Shown: piece by piece, positions 53,904-62,700 of the stretch
Layout of the letters: every line of letters begins with the position of its first letter
Position numbering within the stretch: the stretch's first letter is position 1
Assembly: GCA_046350095.1 (NCBI GenBank)
Contig: JAXMBA010000004.1
Span: forward strand, 372,001 to 436,000
Direction: 5' to 3'
Length of the DNA stretch: 64,000 nucleotides
Source of the DNA: Urbifossiella sp046350095
GTDB lineage: Bacteria; Planctomycetota; Planctomycetia; Gemmatales; Gemmataceae
The notes under the pieces: model-generated
What the model saw: the letters and a program-made list of their open reading frames with translations, nothing else
Told to the model about the DNA's origin: nothing
Database searches by the model: none
Made by a program: the position numbers and the translations under genes

Positions 53904-54941
53904 ATGATCGAACTCGACGGCAGCCGCGGCGAAGGGGGCGGGCAAATCCTCCGCAGCGCCCTCGCGCTCGCGGCCCTCACCGGCCGGCCGTTCAAGCTCG
54001 TCAACGTTCGTGCGAACCGCCCCAAGCCCGGGTTGCAGCCGCAGCACCTGATGTGCGCGAAGGCCGCGGGCGCGATCTGCGGGGCGATCTACAAAGGGGC
54101 GTCGGTCGGCTCCGCGGTGCTGTACTTCGAGCCGGGGCCGGTGAAGGCGGGGACCTACACGTTCTCCATCGGCACGGCCGGGTCCACGTCGCTGGTCCTG
54201 CACACGGTCGCGCTGCCCCTCGCCCTCCGGGGCGACGCGCCGAGTACGGTCACGGTCGCCGGCGGCACGCACAACACGCACGCCCCGTGCTACCACTTCA
54301 ACGCGACCACGTGGGGCGGCTACCTCAAGCGGCTCGGCATCGAGCTCGACCAGGAGATGATCCGCCCCGGCTTCTACCCGCGCGGCGGCGGTGAAATCCG
54401 CGCCACCATCCACCCTTGTACCCGCGTCCGCGGACTGACCCTCACGACCGCCCCCGAACTGACCACCGCCGGTGGCTTCTCGGCCGTCGCGGGGCTGCCC
54501 GAAGGGATCGCCCGCAGGCAAGCCCGGCGGTTGTCGGTGCGCCTGAAGGCGGACGGCGTCGAGTCGCACATTCCGCTCGAAGCGTGGGAGGCTGCGAACC
54601 CCGGCACCGTGGCCGCGGTGATCTTCCGACAGGCACCCGTGCCGACGCTGTTCTTCGGCCTGGGCGAGCGGGGGAAGCCGGCCGAATCGGTGGCCGACGA
54701 CGCCGCGGACGAAGCCCTCCGCTACCGCGCCGCTGCCGCCCCCGTCGACCCGCACTCGGCCGACCAACTCCTCCTGCCGCTGGTGTTCTCGCCGGACGGT
54801 AGCACCTTCCGCACGTCGGAGGTGACGCGCCACCTGACAACGAACATCGACACCGTGCGGGCGTTCGTCGATCGCGAAGTGGTGTTGGAGGGCCGCGAGG
54901 GCGAACCCGGCACGGTAAGGGTGGCGCCGGCCCCCGGTTGA
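53904..54941 (+). CDS. rtcA: RNA 3'-terminal phosphate cyclase
   Basis: 345 residues. RtcA converts the 3'-phosphate of RNA to a 2',3'-cyclic phosphate using ATP via a covalent AMP-His intermediate. Family marks: start MIELDGSRGEGGGQILRSALALA, the middle HNTHAPCY, and the catalytic His in DPHSADQLLLP. Full length. The RtcB ligase and RtcR regulator are not adjacent. Start at the ATG of MIELDG; an earlier start (53859) would add 15 unlikely residues. The next gene lies 40 bases on, with a TATAAT box in the gap. Confidence 0.95.
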   Translation: MIELDGSRGEGGGQILRSALALAALTGRPFKLVNVRANRPKPGLQPQHLMCAKAAGAICGAIYKGASVGSAVLYFEPGPVKAGTYTFSIGTAGSTSLVLHTVALPLALRGDAPSTVTVAGGTHNTHAPCYHFNATTWGGYLKRLGIELDQEMIRPGFYPRGGGEIRATIHPCTRVRGLTLTTAPELTTAGGFSAVAGLPEGIARRQARRLSVRLKADGVESHIPLEAWEAANPGTVAAVIFRQAPVPTLFFGLGERGKPAESVADDAADEALRYRAAAAPVDPHSADQLLLPLVFSPDGSTFRTSEVTRHLTTNIDTVRAFVDREVVLEGREGEPGTVRVAPAPG

Positions 54942-54946
54942 TGGGG

Positions 54947-54952
54947 TATAAT
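54947..54952 (+). promoter_or_regulatory. Perfect -10 hexamer before the FtsH-type cluster
   Basis: TATAAT at 54947-54952, 30 bases upstream of the radical-SAM start, in otherwise G/C-only sequence. No good -35 at the right distance, so it may be an extended or activator-dependent promoter, or chance. Confidence 0.45.
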
Positions 54953-54981
54953 CGGGGGGTACGCCACGGAACGGACCCCGC

Positions 54982-55617
54982 ATGACCCGCACGACCGAAC
55001 CGCCGACGGTGCGCATCGCCCAGGTGGTGGCGTGTACCGAGGCAGAGGGGCCGGGGAAGCGGTACGCGGTGTGGTTCCAGGGCTGCCCGCTCCGCTGCCC
55101 GGGCTGCTGTAACCCCGAGTTCCTCCCGTTCGACGGCGGCGCCGAGCGTACGGTCGCGGACCTGGCGGCGGAGATGACCCGCGCACGCGATCGAGAAGGC
55201 GTCGAAGGAATCACGTTGCTCGGCGGGGAGCCCTTCGCCCACGCGGCCGGTGCGACCGGACTCGCGGAGGCGGCCCGGGCACGGAACCTGAGCGTGATGG
55301 TGTTCAGCGGCTACACTCTCGACCAACTCCGCGGCCGACCCGACGCCGCCGGCCTGCTCGCCCGCACCGACATTCTCGTGGACGGCCCGTACCTGCGCGA
55401 CCAGCCGGACGCCGAGCGTCGCTGGATCGGCTCTCGCAACCAGGGCGTTCACTTCCTCACCGATCGCTACCGCTTCGACGACCAGTGGCGGAAGCGAAAC
55501 ACGCTCGAAATCCGCGTCCGCGGTGGCGAGGTGACCGTGAACGGCTTCCCCGCAGGGGTTGCCGCGGGGCTGTGGAAGGGGTGGACCCGCACGCGCATCG
55601 CGGGCGCCGCGTCATGA
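54982..55617 (+). CDS. Radical-SAM/4Fe-4S activase-like protein
   Basis: 211 residues. Cys motif CX3CX2C (C35, C39, C42; FQGCPLRCPGCCNP) for a 4Fe-4S cluster with S-adenosylmethionine, and a GGEPF block at about 79-85 as in NrdG/pyruvate-formate-lyase activases. The middle (VMVFSGYTLDQLRG) also fits that group. No NrdD or other glycyl-radical partner is next door. Instead it starts the operon of the FtsH-like protease, which suggests it modifies a component of that system (inference). The stop overlaps the next start by 4 bases (ATGA). Confidence 0.85.
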   Translation: MTRTTEPPTVRIAQVVACTEAEGPGKRYAVWFQGCPLRCPGCCNPEFLPFDGGAERTVADLAAEMTRARDREGVEGITLLGGEPFAHAAGATGLAEAARARNLSVMVFSGYTLDQLRGRPDAAGLLARTDILVDGPYLRDQPDAERRWIGSRNQGVHFLTDRYRFDDQWRKRNTLEIRVRGGEVTVNGFPAGVAAGLWKGWTRTRIAGAAS

Positions 55618-56681
55618 CCGACGCCCCGCGGCCCGTGTCAAAGTTCGAGGCCGACCTGATCCGGCTGGTGAGGTTTTGTCTTGGCCGCTTCCCCGCGGAG
55701 GACGGCTACAAGCTGCTGCGCACGAGCCACGTTCGCCCCGCGTGCCTGAGCCGCAACGCCGTCGAGTTGCTCAAGGACAGTCTGGCGAAGGCGTGCGTGC
55801 TGTTGCTGGTCCGAGCCGGCGGCTGGCGGGCCGACCGCCACCTCCGCGGTGGGCAGCCGACGTCGGGTCGGGCGTGGGACCGCACACCGCTCGACGAGCG
55901 GACGCTAGCGTTCTCGCCGCACGTAGTCGAGTTCCTGCTGTGGGCAACGGCCGAAAAGGTTCACGACACACGAACCCCGTGGGACGCCCCGCCCGCGGAC
56001 CTGACCGCGGCCGACGAACTGTTCTTCTGGCTCGCCTTCGACGCCTGCCGGCCGGACCCGGAAGTCGCGGCCGTACTACGGAGAAAAGCGGCGTTCCGAT
56101 CGAACCGGTTCGCCTGGATCAGCTCGGCGGCCGACCTGGCGGACGACGCCGAGCCCTCGCCACCGGACTTCGCTCCGATGTTCGCCGGCGAGCGGGCGGT
56201 CATGCTGGAGTGTCTGCAACCGCTGCTGACGCAGCGCTGGTTACGGGCCGAGCGGGCGAAGGGGCAGATCGACGACTGGCGGCGGATGCGGCAGCAGGGC
56301 CGTGCCGAGGCGGCGGGACTCGCGGCTTTTCTGGGGGCGGCTGAGGGCGCGGGTCGGCCCGATCTGGCGCGGTTCGTCCTGCACGCCAACGCGGGATTGT
56401 TCCAGAATGACCTCCTGCCGGCCTTCTGGACGAGCGGCCTCGGGGGTACCGGCCCCGCCCGGCTCGCCGACCGGCTCGACACCCAGCGGGCGGCGGTGGC
56501 CCTGCCGCGGCAGATGGCGGTGCTCGCCGCCTGGCAGGAGAAGTACCGGGCCGTCGGCTACTTCGACGACGGGTACGCCGCGAGCCAGATGTGGAAGCAG
56601 GACTGGGAGGCGGCCGGCGGCGACCGCGTCGTCGCCCGCGCCCGGGCCGCGGTCGAGGCGATCGAGCCACTGCGGACGTAG
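55614..56681 (+). CDS. Uncharacterised helical protein, second gene of the FtsH-type cluster
   Basis: 355 residues, family not recognised. All-helical with conserved-looking aromatics and Arg clusters: RFCLGRFPAEDGYKLL, LSRNAVELLKDSLAK, LFFWLAFDACRPDPEVAAVL, then RWLRAERAKGQIDDWRRMR. No transmembrane segment, no signal, no catalytic motif. Translation is coupled to the radical-SAM gene. In known FtsH/MoxR-type ternary systems several such orphan domains accompany the ATPase; this could be one (inference). Last residues VEAIEPLRT. Confidence 0.7.
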   Translation: MTDAPRPVSKFEADLIRLVRFCLGRFPAEDGYKLLRTSHVRPACLSRNAVELLKDSLAKACVLLLVRAGGWRADRHLRGGQPTSGRAWDRTPLDERTLAFSPHVVEFLLWATAEKVHDTRTPWDAPPADLTAADELFFWLAFDACRPDPEVAAVLRRKAAFRSNRFAWISSAADLADDAEPSPPDFAPMFAGERAVMLECLQPLLTQRWLRAERAKGQIDDWRRMRQQGRAEAAGLAAFLGAAEGAGRPDLARFVLHANAGLFQNDLLPAFWTSGLGGTGPARLADRLDTQRAAVALPRQMAVLAAWQEKYRAVGYFDDGYAASQMWKQDWEAAGGDRVVARARAAVEAIEPLRT

Positions 56682-56705
56682 CCGATAGTCGACGACGAGG
56701 ACGCC

Positions 56706-57278
56706 ATGAGCCGAGCCTACCGGATCAGCGTGAAGGAGTCCGAGACGCGCCACCTCAAGGCCGGGGACGAGATCGGCACCACGCTCGAACTCCTCGAAAT
56801 CCTCCCGCCCGAGGACATGGCCACGCTGCTGCGCCAGGAACTCAAGGAGCGGGGCTTCGAGGAGCAGCCCGACGGCACGCTCGTCCGCACGGACGGATCG
56901 ACCACGGTGACAGTGGACCCGTGCAGCGGTGCCGTGACGGTGAAGGCCGAGTCGGAGGCGACGGTGGAGCAGGAGGCGAAGCGCGACGCGACCGGGTTCA
57001 ACGACGTCGGGCCGACCGAGACGAGCCTCCGCGACCGCGTCCGCGAGCAGCTGAAGCAGGACCTGGACAAGCGGTTCGACGAGAGGCAGTCGGCACTCCA
57101 AAAGGAGGCGACGGACCGGTTGGAGAAGAAGCTGCAAGAGCTTCAGCCGGAGGTCGCGGACGTGGTGAACAAGGTGACCCGCGACGCGCTGAAGGAGAAG
57201 GCCAAGCAGCTCGGCTCCGTCAAGGACATCAGCGAGGACGCCGAGACCGGCTCGCTGACGATTACGATCGAAGTTTGA
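56706..57278 (+). CDS. Coiled-coil protein with C-terminal DUF1257-like tail
   Basis: 190 residues. The N-terminal 75 residues form a small alpha/beta unit (YRISVKESETRHLKAGDEIGTTLELLEIL). The middle is an acidic and basic helix (about 95-150: QLKQDLDKRFDERQSALQKEATDRLEKKLQEL), likely a coiled coil. The C-terminus (DALKEKAKQLGSVKDISEDAETGSLTITIEV) resembles the ends of Ycf35/DUF1257 proteins, which often accompany AAA+ proteins; that similarity is weak. Placed 24 bases after the previous gene and 34 bases before the FtsH-like gene, so it could be an adaptor or substrate (inference). Confidence 0.7.
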   Translation: MSRAYRISVKESETRHLKAGDEIGTTLELLEILPPEDMATLLRQELKERGFEEQPDGTLVRTDGSTTVTVDPCSGAVTVKAESEATVEQEAKRDATGFNDVGPTETSLRDRVREQLKQDLDKRFDERQSALQKEATDRLEKKLQELQPEVADVVNKVTRDALKEKAKQLGSVKDISEDAETGSLTITIEV

Positions 57279-57312
57279 TGCACCACCCACCCGCTGACCG
57301 CGGCAACCGCAC

Positions 57313-59475
57313 ATGAACCTGGTCGAGAACCTCCTGCCGAAAGACCTCTCCGCCGACCAGGCGGTCGAGGCGGCGTACGCACAGGAGCTGGCCGAGGTCG
57401 CCGGCCGGCTCGTCCGCGGGCTTCCCGTCCTCATCGAGTGCGACAAGGAACTCGCCCCGTACCTGTACCTGAACCTGCGGAGCCGACTGAAGGAAGCCAA
57501 GCTCCAGTGCCTGTACCTCGACGGCCGCACCCGCGACGCTGCTACGGGGCCGGTACAGCAGGGGCTCATCGGGACGATGATCGGCCAGCTCCGCGACGCC
57601 GTCCGCGGCGCGGTCGAGCGCCGCGTCGTGGTGCTGCCACACCTCGACTTGCTGACCACCAGCCAGGGCGGGCTCACGGGCGAGGCGCGGGAGGTGATCC
57701 CGCTGCTTTACGAGAACCCCGAGCTGGTGTGGCTCGGCTTCAAAGACCCGTCGTTCCCGCTACCCAAGGTGATCGAGAACCTGTTCCCGCACTGGGTGAG
57801 CATCCTCGGGATCCCGCGCACGAAGCTCAAGCACCTCGTCACGCAGAAGGAGTCGCGGAAGTTCGGCAAGTCGTTCTCGCCGCTGCAGCTGTACAAGTAC
57901 GTGTCGGGCGTCAACGCCGTCCGCCTGCGTAAGCTGCTGTCCACGCTCGACGGCGAAGACTACCCCGCCGACCCGAAGCGGGCCTACACCCAGCTGCGGC
58001 AGGCCACGCTGTCCGGCGCGATGGAGATTCCGACCGTCGACCTGGACGCCGACATCGGCGGGTACGCCAAGGTGAAGCAGCGGCTGAAGGCCGAAATCCT
58101 CGACGTCCTCCGCAAGCGCGACGGCGCGACCGACGCCGACGACGTGGCCCGGCTCGAAGAACTGATCCCGCGCGGGATGATCTTCTGGGGGCCGCCCGGC
58201 ACCGGGAAGACGTACTTCGCCAAGGCCATCGCCGCGAGCATCGGCGCGGCCATCACCGTGGTGTCGGGGCCGGAGCTGAAGAGCAAGTGGGTCGGCGAGA
58301 GTGAGGAAAACCTCCGCCAAATCTTCCACAAGGCCCGGCAGTCGGCGCCGTCGATCATCGTGTTCGACGAGCTGGACTCGTTCGCCACCGCCCGCGGCAC
58401 GTACACCGGCAGCGGCGTCGAGCACTCGATGGTGAACCAGCTCCTCACCGAGATGGACGGCTTCCACAAGGACGAACTCGTGTTCGTCGTCGGCACCACC
58501 AACTTCGTCGAGAGCCTGGACCCCGCCCTGCTCCGCCCCGGCCGGTTCGAGTTCCACCTGCACATCCCCTACCCCGACGACGACGACCGCAAGGACATCC
58601 TCGCCATCTACGACCGCAAGATGCGCCTGAAGATGACCGACGAGGCGCTCGACTACGCCGTCCGCCGCACCGGCGACAACTACATGACGCCGACCGGCAC
58701 GCCGTTCAGCGGCGACCACCTGAACGCCCTGTGCCGCGCCGTCGCCCGGCTGCGGATGCGCGAGGAGATCAAGGACGCCACCACGCCGAAGGTGATCGAG
58801 CGCGCCCTGTCCGAGTTCGAGGACAAGGTCGAGCTGGCCGACAACGACGCGACGATGGTGTCCACCCACGAGGCGGGGCACTTCGTGTGCGCCATCTTCT
58901 GCCCGAACCACCCGCCGCCGGAAAAGGTGACCATCCAGAGCGACATGCCGTGGGCGCCGTTCTTCACCGCGTTCAAGCACGACAAGCGCCGCATCGGCCA
59001 CAGCCGCAACGAGCTGCTCGACATTCTCACCGTGCTGTACGGCGGCATCGAAGCCGAGCGGCTCGTGCTCGGCGACGTGTCCACGGGGGCGAGCGGGTTC
59101 GGCAACCCGCGCTCCGACCTCGCCCGCGCCACCGAGTTGGCCAGCGTGTTCGTGGACACGCTCGGGATGAGTAGCCTCGCCGCGCCGCTGCGGACCTTCC
59201 GCGACAAGGACGGCCGCCGCGAGGTGCTGTCGGCGTCGCAGGCCGAGGCCATCGACCGGCAGGTGAACACCCTCATCGTGCAGTGCCAGGCCCGCGCCGC
59301 CGCCATCCTGACGAAGCACAAGGACGACCTGGTGCGCGTCCGCGACGAGTTGCTGGAGAAGAAGACGATCGAGGGCGGCCGCGTCGCCGAGATCGTGGCC
59401 GAGTTGCGGGCCAAGTTCCCGGCCGACGTGGGCGCCCCCGGCCCGGCCGTGCCCGACCCCGCCAAGCCGTCCTGA
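57313..59475 (+). CDS. Soluble FtsH-like AAA+ ATPase/M41 metalloprotease
   Basis: 720 residues. AAA+ module: Walker A GPPGTGKT (293-300), Walker B IIVFDELDS (D352, E353), SRH ending RPGRFEF. Peptidase: HEAGH (519-523) with the zinc-binding His pair and catalytic Glu, third ligand Asp at 602 in SDLARATELA. The N-terminal 250 residues carry no transmembrane helix, unlike cellular FtsH. They look like a second, degenerate AAA+ unit (VLIECDKELAPYLYLNLRSRL, then VVVLPHLDLL in the Walker B place). So this is likely a tandem-ATPase soluble protease. Centre of the operon 54982-64000. Predicted to unfold and cut an effector or partner (inference). Confidence 0.9.
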   Translation: MNLVENLLPKDLSADQAVEAAYAQELAEVAGRLVRGLPVLIECDKELAPYLYLNLRSRLKEAKLQCLYLDGRTRDAATGPVQQGLIGTMIGQLRDAVRGAVERRVVVLPHLDLLTTSQGGLTGEAREVIPLLYENPELVWLGFKDPSFPLPKVIENLFPHWVSILGIPRTKLKHLVTQKESRKFGKSFSPLQLYKYVSGVNAVRLRKLLSTLDGEDYPADPKRAYTQLRQATLSGAMEIPTVDLDADIGGYAKVKQRLKAEILDVLRKRDGATDADDVARLEELIPRGMIFWGPPGTGKTYFAKAIAASIGAAITVVSGPELKSKWVGESEENLRQIFHKARQSAPSIIVFDELDSFATARGTYTGSGVEHSMVNQLLTEMDGFHKDELVFVVGTTNFVESLDPALLRPGRFEFHLHIPYPDDDDRKDILAIYDRKMRLKMTDEALDYAVRRTGDNYMTPTGTPFSGDHLNALCRAVARLRMREEIKDATTPKVIERALSEFEDKVELADNDATMVSTHEAGHFVCAIFCPNHPPPEKVTIQSDMPWAPFFTAFKHDKRRIGHSRNELLDILTVLYGGIEAERLVLGDVSTGASGFGNPRSDLARATELASVFVDTLGMSSLAAPLRTFRDKDGRREVLSASQAEAIDRQVNTLIVQCQARAAAILTKHKDDLVRVRDELLEKKTIEGGRVAEIVAELRAKFPADVGAPGPAVPDPAKPS

Positions 59476-59487
59476 CCCGGAGCCGCC

Positions 59488-59751
59488 GTGGCGACCATGA
59501 CCATCCTGCTCCGCCGCGACCCGGACAGCGGCAAGCAGAACATCATCGTGAAGCTCGACTCCGACCCGGATGCCCTGCCGGTCGAGCACGAGAACCTGCA
59601 CCGCACGCTCGTCGAGAAGCTCGTCGGCAAGGGCGTCAACGCCGAAGACCTCGGCGAGATCGTGATCGTGCGTGAGCCCGCGCGCGAGCCGGCCGCGCCG
59701 GCCGCGGAGCCGGAACAGCCCCAGAAGCACAAGTCCAGCAACCCTGGTTGA
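59488..59751 (+). CDS. Small protein between the FtsH-like and giant proteins
   Basis: 87 residues. MATMTILLRRDPDSGKQNIIVKLDSDPDALPVEHENLHRTLVEKLVG: an alpha/beta unit with a conserved-looking EHENLHR, then a Pro/Ala/Glu-rich tail. Not recognised; size and place (12 bases after the protease, 11 before the 1159-residue gene) suggest a specificity or adaptor subunit (inference). Start is the GTG at 59488 following the GAGCC spacer. A similar Ile/Val/Asp pattern exists in DUF2997 but the match is weak. Confidence 0.65.
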   Translation: MATMTILLRRDPDSGKQNIIVKLDSDPDALPVEHENLHRTLVEKLVGKGVNAEDLGEIVIVREPAREPAAPAAEPEQPQKHKSSNPG

Positions 59752-59762
59752 ACCCCCGTCGC

Positions 59763-62700
59763 ATGATCCTGCACTTCCCCGACCCCGAGGCCGTGCGGCT
59801 GGCCCTCACCAGCGGGCTGGTCCCCGCCGACGTCACGCTCGCCCCCGCGGCCGTGAGCACCGACGCGCACGGCCGGCTGTACGTCGAGCCGACGCCGAGC
59901 ATCTCCAAGACGACCCTCAAGGTGCTCGACCGGCTCGGCGTGAAGGGCTCGAAGCGGCACGGCTCCGACGACATCCGCAAGGTCGGCAGTTGGGTCGAGC
60001 TGGTGCCACTGGCGAAGGAGGCGGGCACGCCCGAGGTGGCGAGCGGGGCCGCGGTGTTGTTCGAGTTGCCGAGCGCGGACGACCTGCCGGCCGTCGTCAC
60101 GGAACTGCTGCGGCTCGGCAACGACCGCCAGGGCTTCCGCTGGTTCGCGGCCGACGGCGACGACACGCGGGTGCTGCTCCGCGTGATCGGCCCGCCGTAC
60201 TACACGCTGCTGCGGGCGCTCGACGGGCCGGCCGGCGGCATGCGCGCGTACCTCGAACGCGCCCCGCGGGTGTGGGTCGAGTTCGGCTACACTCACCCGC
60301 TCGCCGCGCAGATCCGCGTCGCCGAGGGTCAGTTCGCGCTCCTCACCGCCCCCGCGACGTGGCAATTCCTGGACGACGCGCCGTTCCACGACGTGTACGA
60401 ACTGACCGAGTTCCCGCTGCCGAACGCACCGGTCGCGTGGGAGCCGGCCGAGACGCCGGAGCCGGTGTCGGTTCCGCTCCGGCTCACCGCCGGCAACTCC
60501 GCGGACGCGGCGGAACTGTGGGTGCTCCGCGACGACCCCGTCGGCCAGCTCGACGCCCTCGTCCGCGACGCCGACGAGCGCCTGACGCAGCGGCTGATGT
60601 TTGCCGTGGCCAAATCCGCCGACGGGAGCCCGGTCGCAGTGCTACGGACGCGGCCGTCCAAGCTCGCGCCGCCGGAGCTCGCGCTGGAGAAGGCCGTCGC
60701 GTTCAAGCCCTACTGGAAGCTGCCGAACCTGTTTCTCCCGGTCGGCCGCCGGCTCCACCCGCAGTTGCGGCGGGACGCCGTCCGCCGGCTCCTCGCCGAC
60801 GACCCCGACCGCGTCGTCTGGCTTTACCCCGCGGGCGTGAGTGGGTTCACGCCCGAGAGCGTGCCAGACGCCGCGTTCCGGTCGCTGGAAGACTGGGTCG
60901 ATTACGTGATCGAGGCCGAGCAGGCGTCGCTCGCGGCGTGGATCGGGGCAACGCGGTTCGACTTCGAGCACTTCGTCTGCACCGACGCGGGCGGTCCGAA
61001 GCCGAAGCCCGACAAGCCGGAGCGCGAGCCGGCCGCGCGGGACAACGTGCCCGCCCCGGAGCCCGCCGCACCGAAGCCGAGGGCCTCCCGCCTGAAAGTG
61101 ACGAAGTCCGAACCGACGGCCTACGTCTCGCCTGCCGCCGAAGCGGTAGCGCCGAACGAGTGGAAGCTGCGGGCGAAGGAGCTGGCCGAGCATTTCCTGG
61201 CGGTGGAGGGGCCGCTCGACGCCCCGGAGCGGACGGCACTGTGGCCCCAACTCGCGGAGGCGTTCAGCCGCGCCGGCGACGCGACCTCCGACGCCGCGGT
61301 CTGCTGGCTGAACGCCCTCTGGGAGCACCGCGAGCCGCACCCGGAGTGGGAGACGGCGTGGGCCGCGGCCGAATTCCCGCAGCTGGCCGGGCGCCCGGTC
61401 GGCGCCGCCGAACTCGACGCGAAGCTGAAGGGGAGTTCGCCGTCGGTCGCGGAACCGCGGGCGGCGGTAGCGGCCTTCCTCGCCGCTTCGTCGCGGTCGC
61501 CCCAGCCGGAGTGGCTCGCGGCGCGGCTGCCCGCGGTGCAGAAGTACGTGGACGCGCACCAGGAGGCGCTGCCGATTCGTGCGGTGTGGCTGGCCGCGAG
61601 CCGGCTGGCGAACCTGGCCGGCGGCGACCAGAAGGGGCTGGCCCGCGCCCGCGACCGGCTGCTCGAACGGCTCCTCACCCAGGGGCTGCGGGCCGAGCGC
61701 GACCTGCCCGGCTTCCTCCGCTTCGCCGGCCTCCGCGACGCCGAGCGAATGGTGGCCGTGCGCGAGAAGGCGCTCGACCTGCACGCCGCGGCGCGGGCGT
61801 GGGTCGGCCACCACCCGCCGACCGTGCCCTACGTGGACCTGTTCTTCGCGTTCGCCCTCGCGCGGCTCGGCGAGTCGGCCGCCGCGAAAGAGTTGGTGGA
61901 CGCCGCCGGGCGGATGATGGTCCGGCCGGTGCCGGAGGACTGGCAGGAGAACAAGAGCTTCGACGCGGTCGCCTCGTCGGTCGCGGCGGGGGTGCTGCAC
62001 GCCGCGTTCGCCCACCGGGTGACGGAGGCCGCGGCCGGCCGGCCGCACGGCGGCCCACTGCCGCCAGCCGTCCTCGACGCACTTGACGGGATTGTTCACA
62101 AGGGCAAGGCGGAGATGGGCCGCGGGGCGGGCGGAAAAACCGACAACCCGTTCAAGACGGCCGAGTTGTACGTCGCCAAGATGCGCCAGGTATCGCGGGT
62201 GGCCGATCCCGAGGAATCGCGCGAGGCCTACGTCGTGTACATCACGGCCTACGCCGACCCGCTCCGCAAGGAGCTGCTGACGCTCGCCCCACTCCGCGAG
62301 CCGGCCCGCCTTGCCGATAAGGTCCGCAAGATGGTCCGCGAGGGCTTCCCCGGCAAGGAGCTGCGCGAAGTTCACTTCCACCTGCTGCACGAGTCGCTGC
62401 CGCTGGCGGGTCGGGTCGGTGAGGCGCTGGCCGCGGAGTTGTTGCGGCTCGTCCCCGGCGTTCTGGCCGGGCTCGCGGCGAAGCCGACGACCGCGGGCGA
62501 GCCGTCCGACGTGCTGAATCGGCAAGGAGAGCTCGTCGAGAGGGCCGTCTTCGCGGCCGCGCACTTCGGGCGGATCGACCTCCTCCGCCCCGTCGTGGAC
62601 GGGTTCACCGCCCTACTCCGTTCTCGACCGGAAGAGGCGCGGTACAAGCTCATCAACATCGTGGCGGGGGCGTTCCTCCGCGGGCTAAAGCGGCTCGGCC

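Noticed and set aside
54982..55617. Anaerobic ribonucleotide reductase activase (NrdG)
   Set aside because: No NrdD gene and the operon context is a protease system; only the activase-like fold is supported.
58680..62564. Long minus-strand open frames opposite the FtsH-type cluster
   Set aside because: Low-complexity Arg/Gly/Ala/Val translations; the plus strand carries all recognisable motifs.
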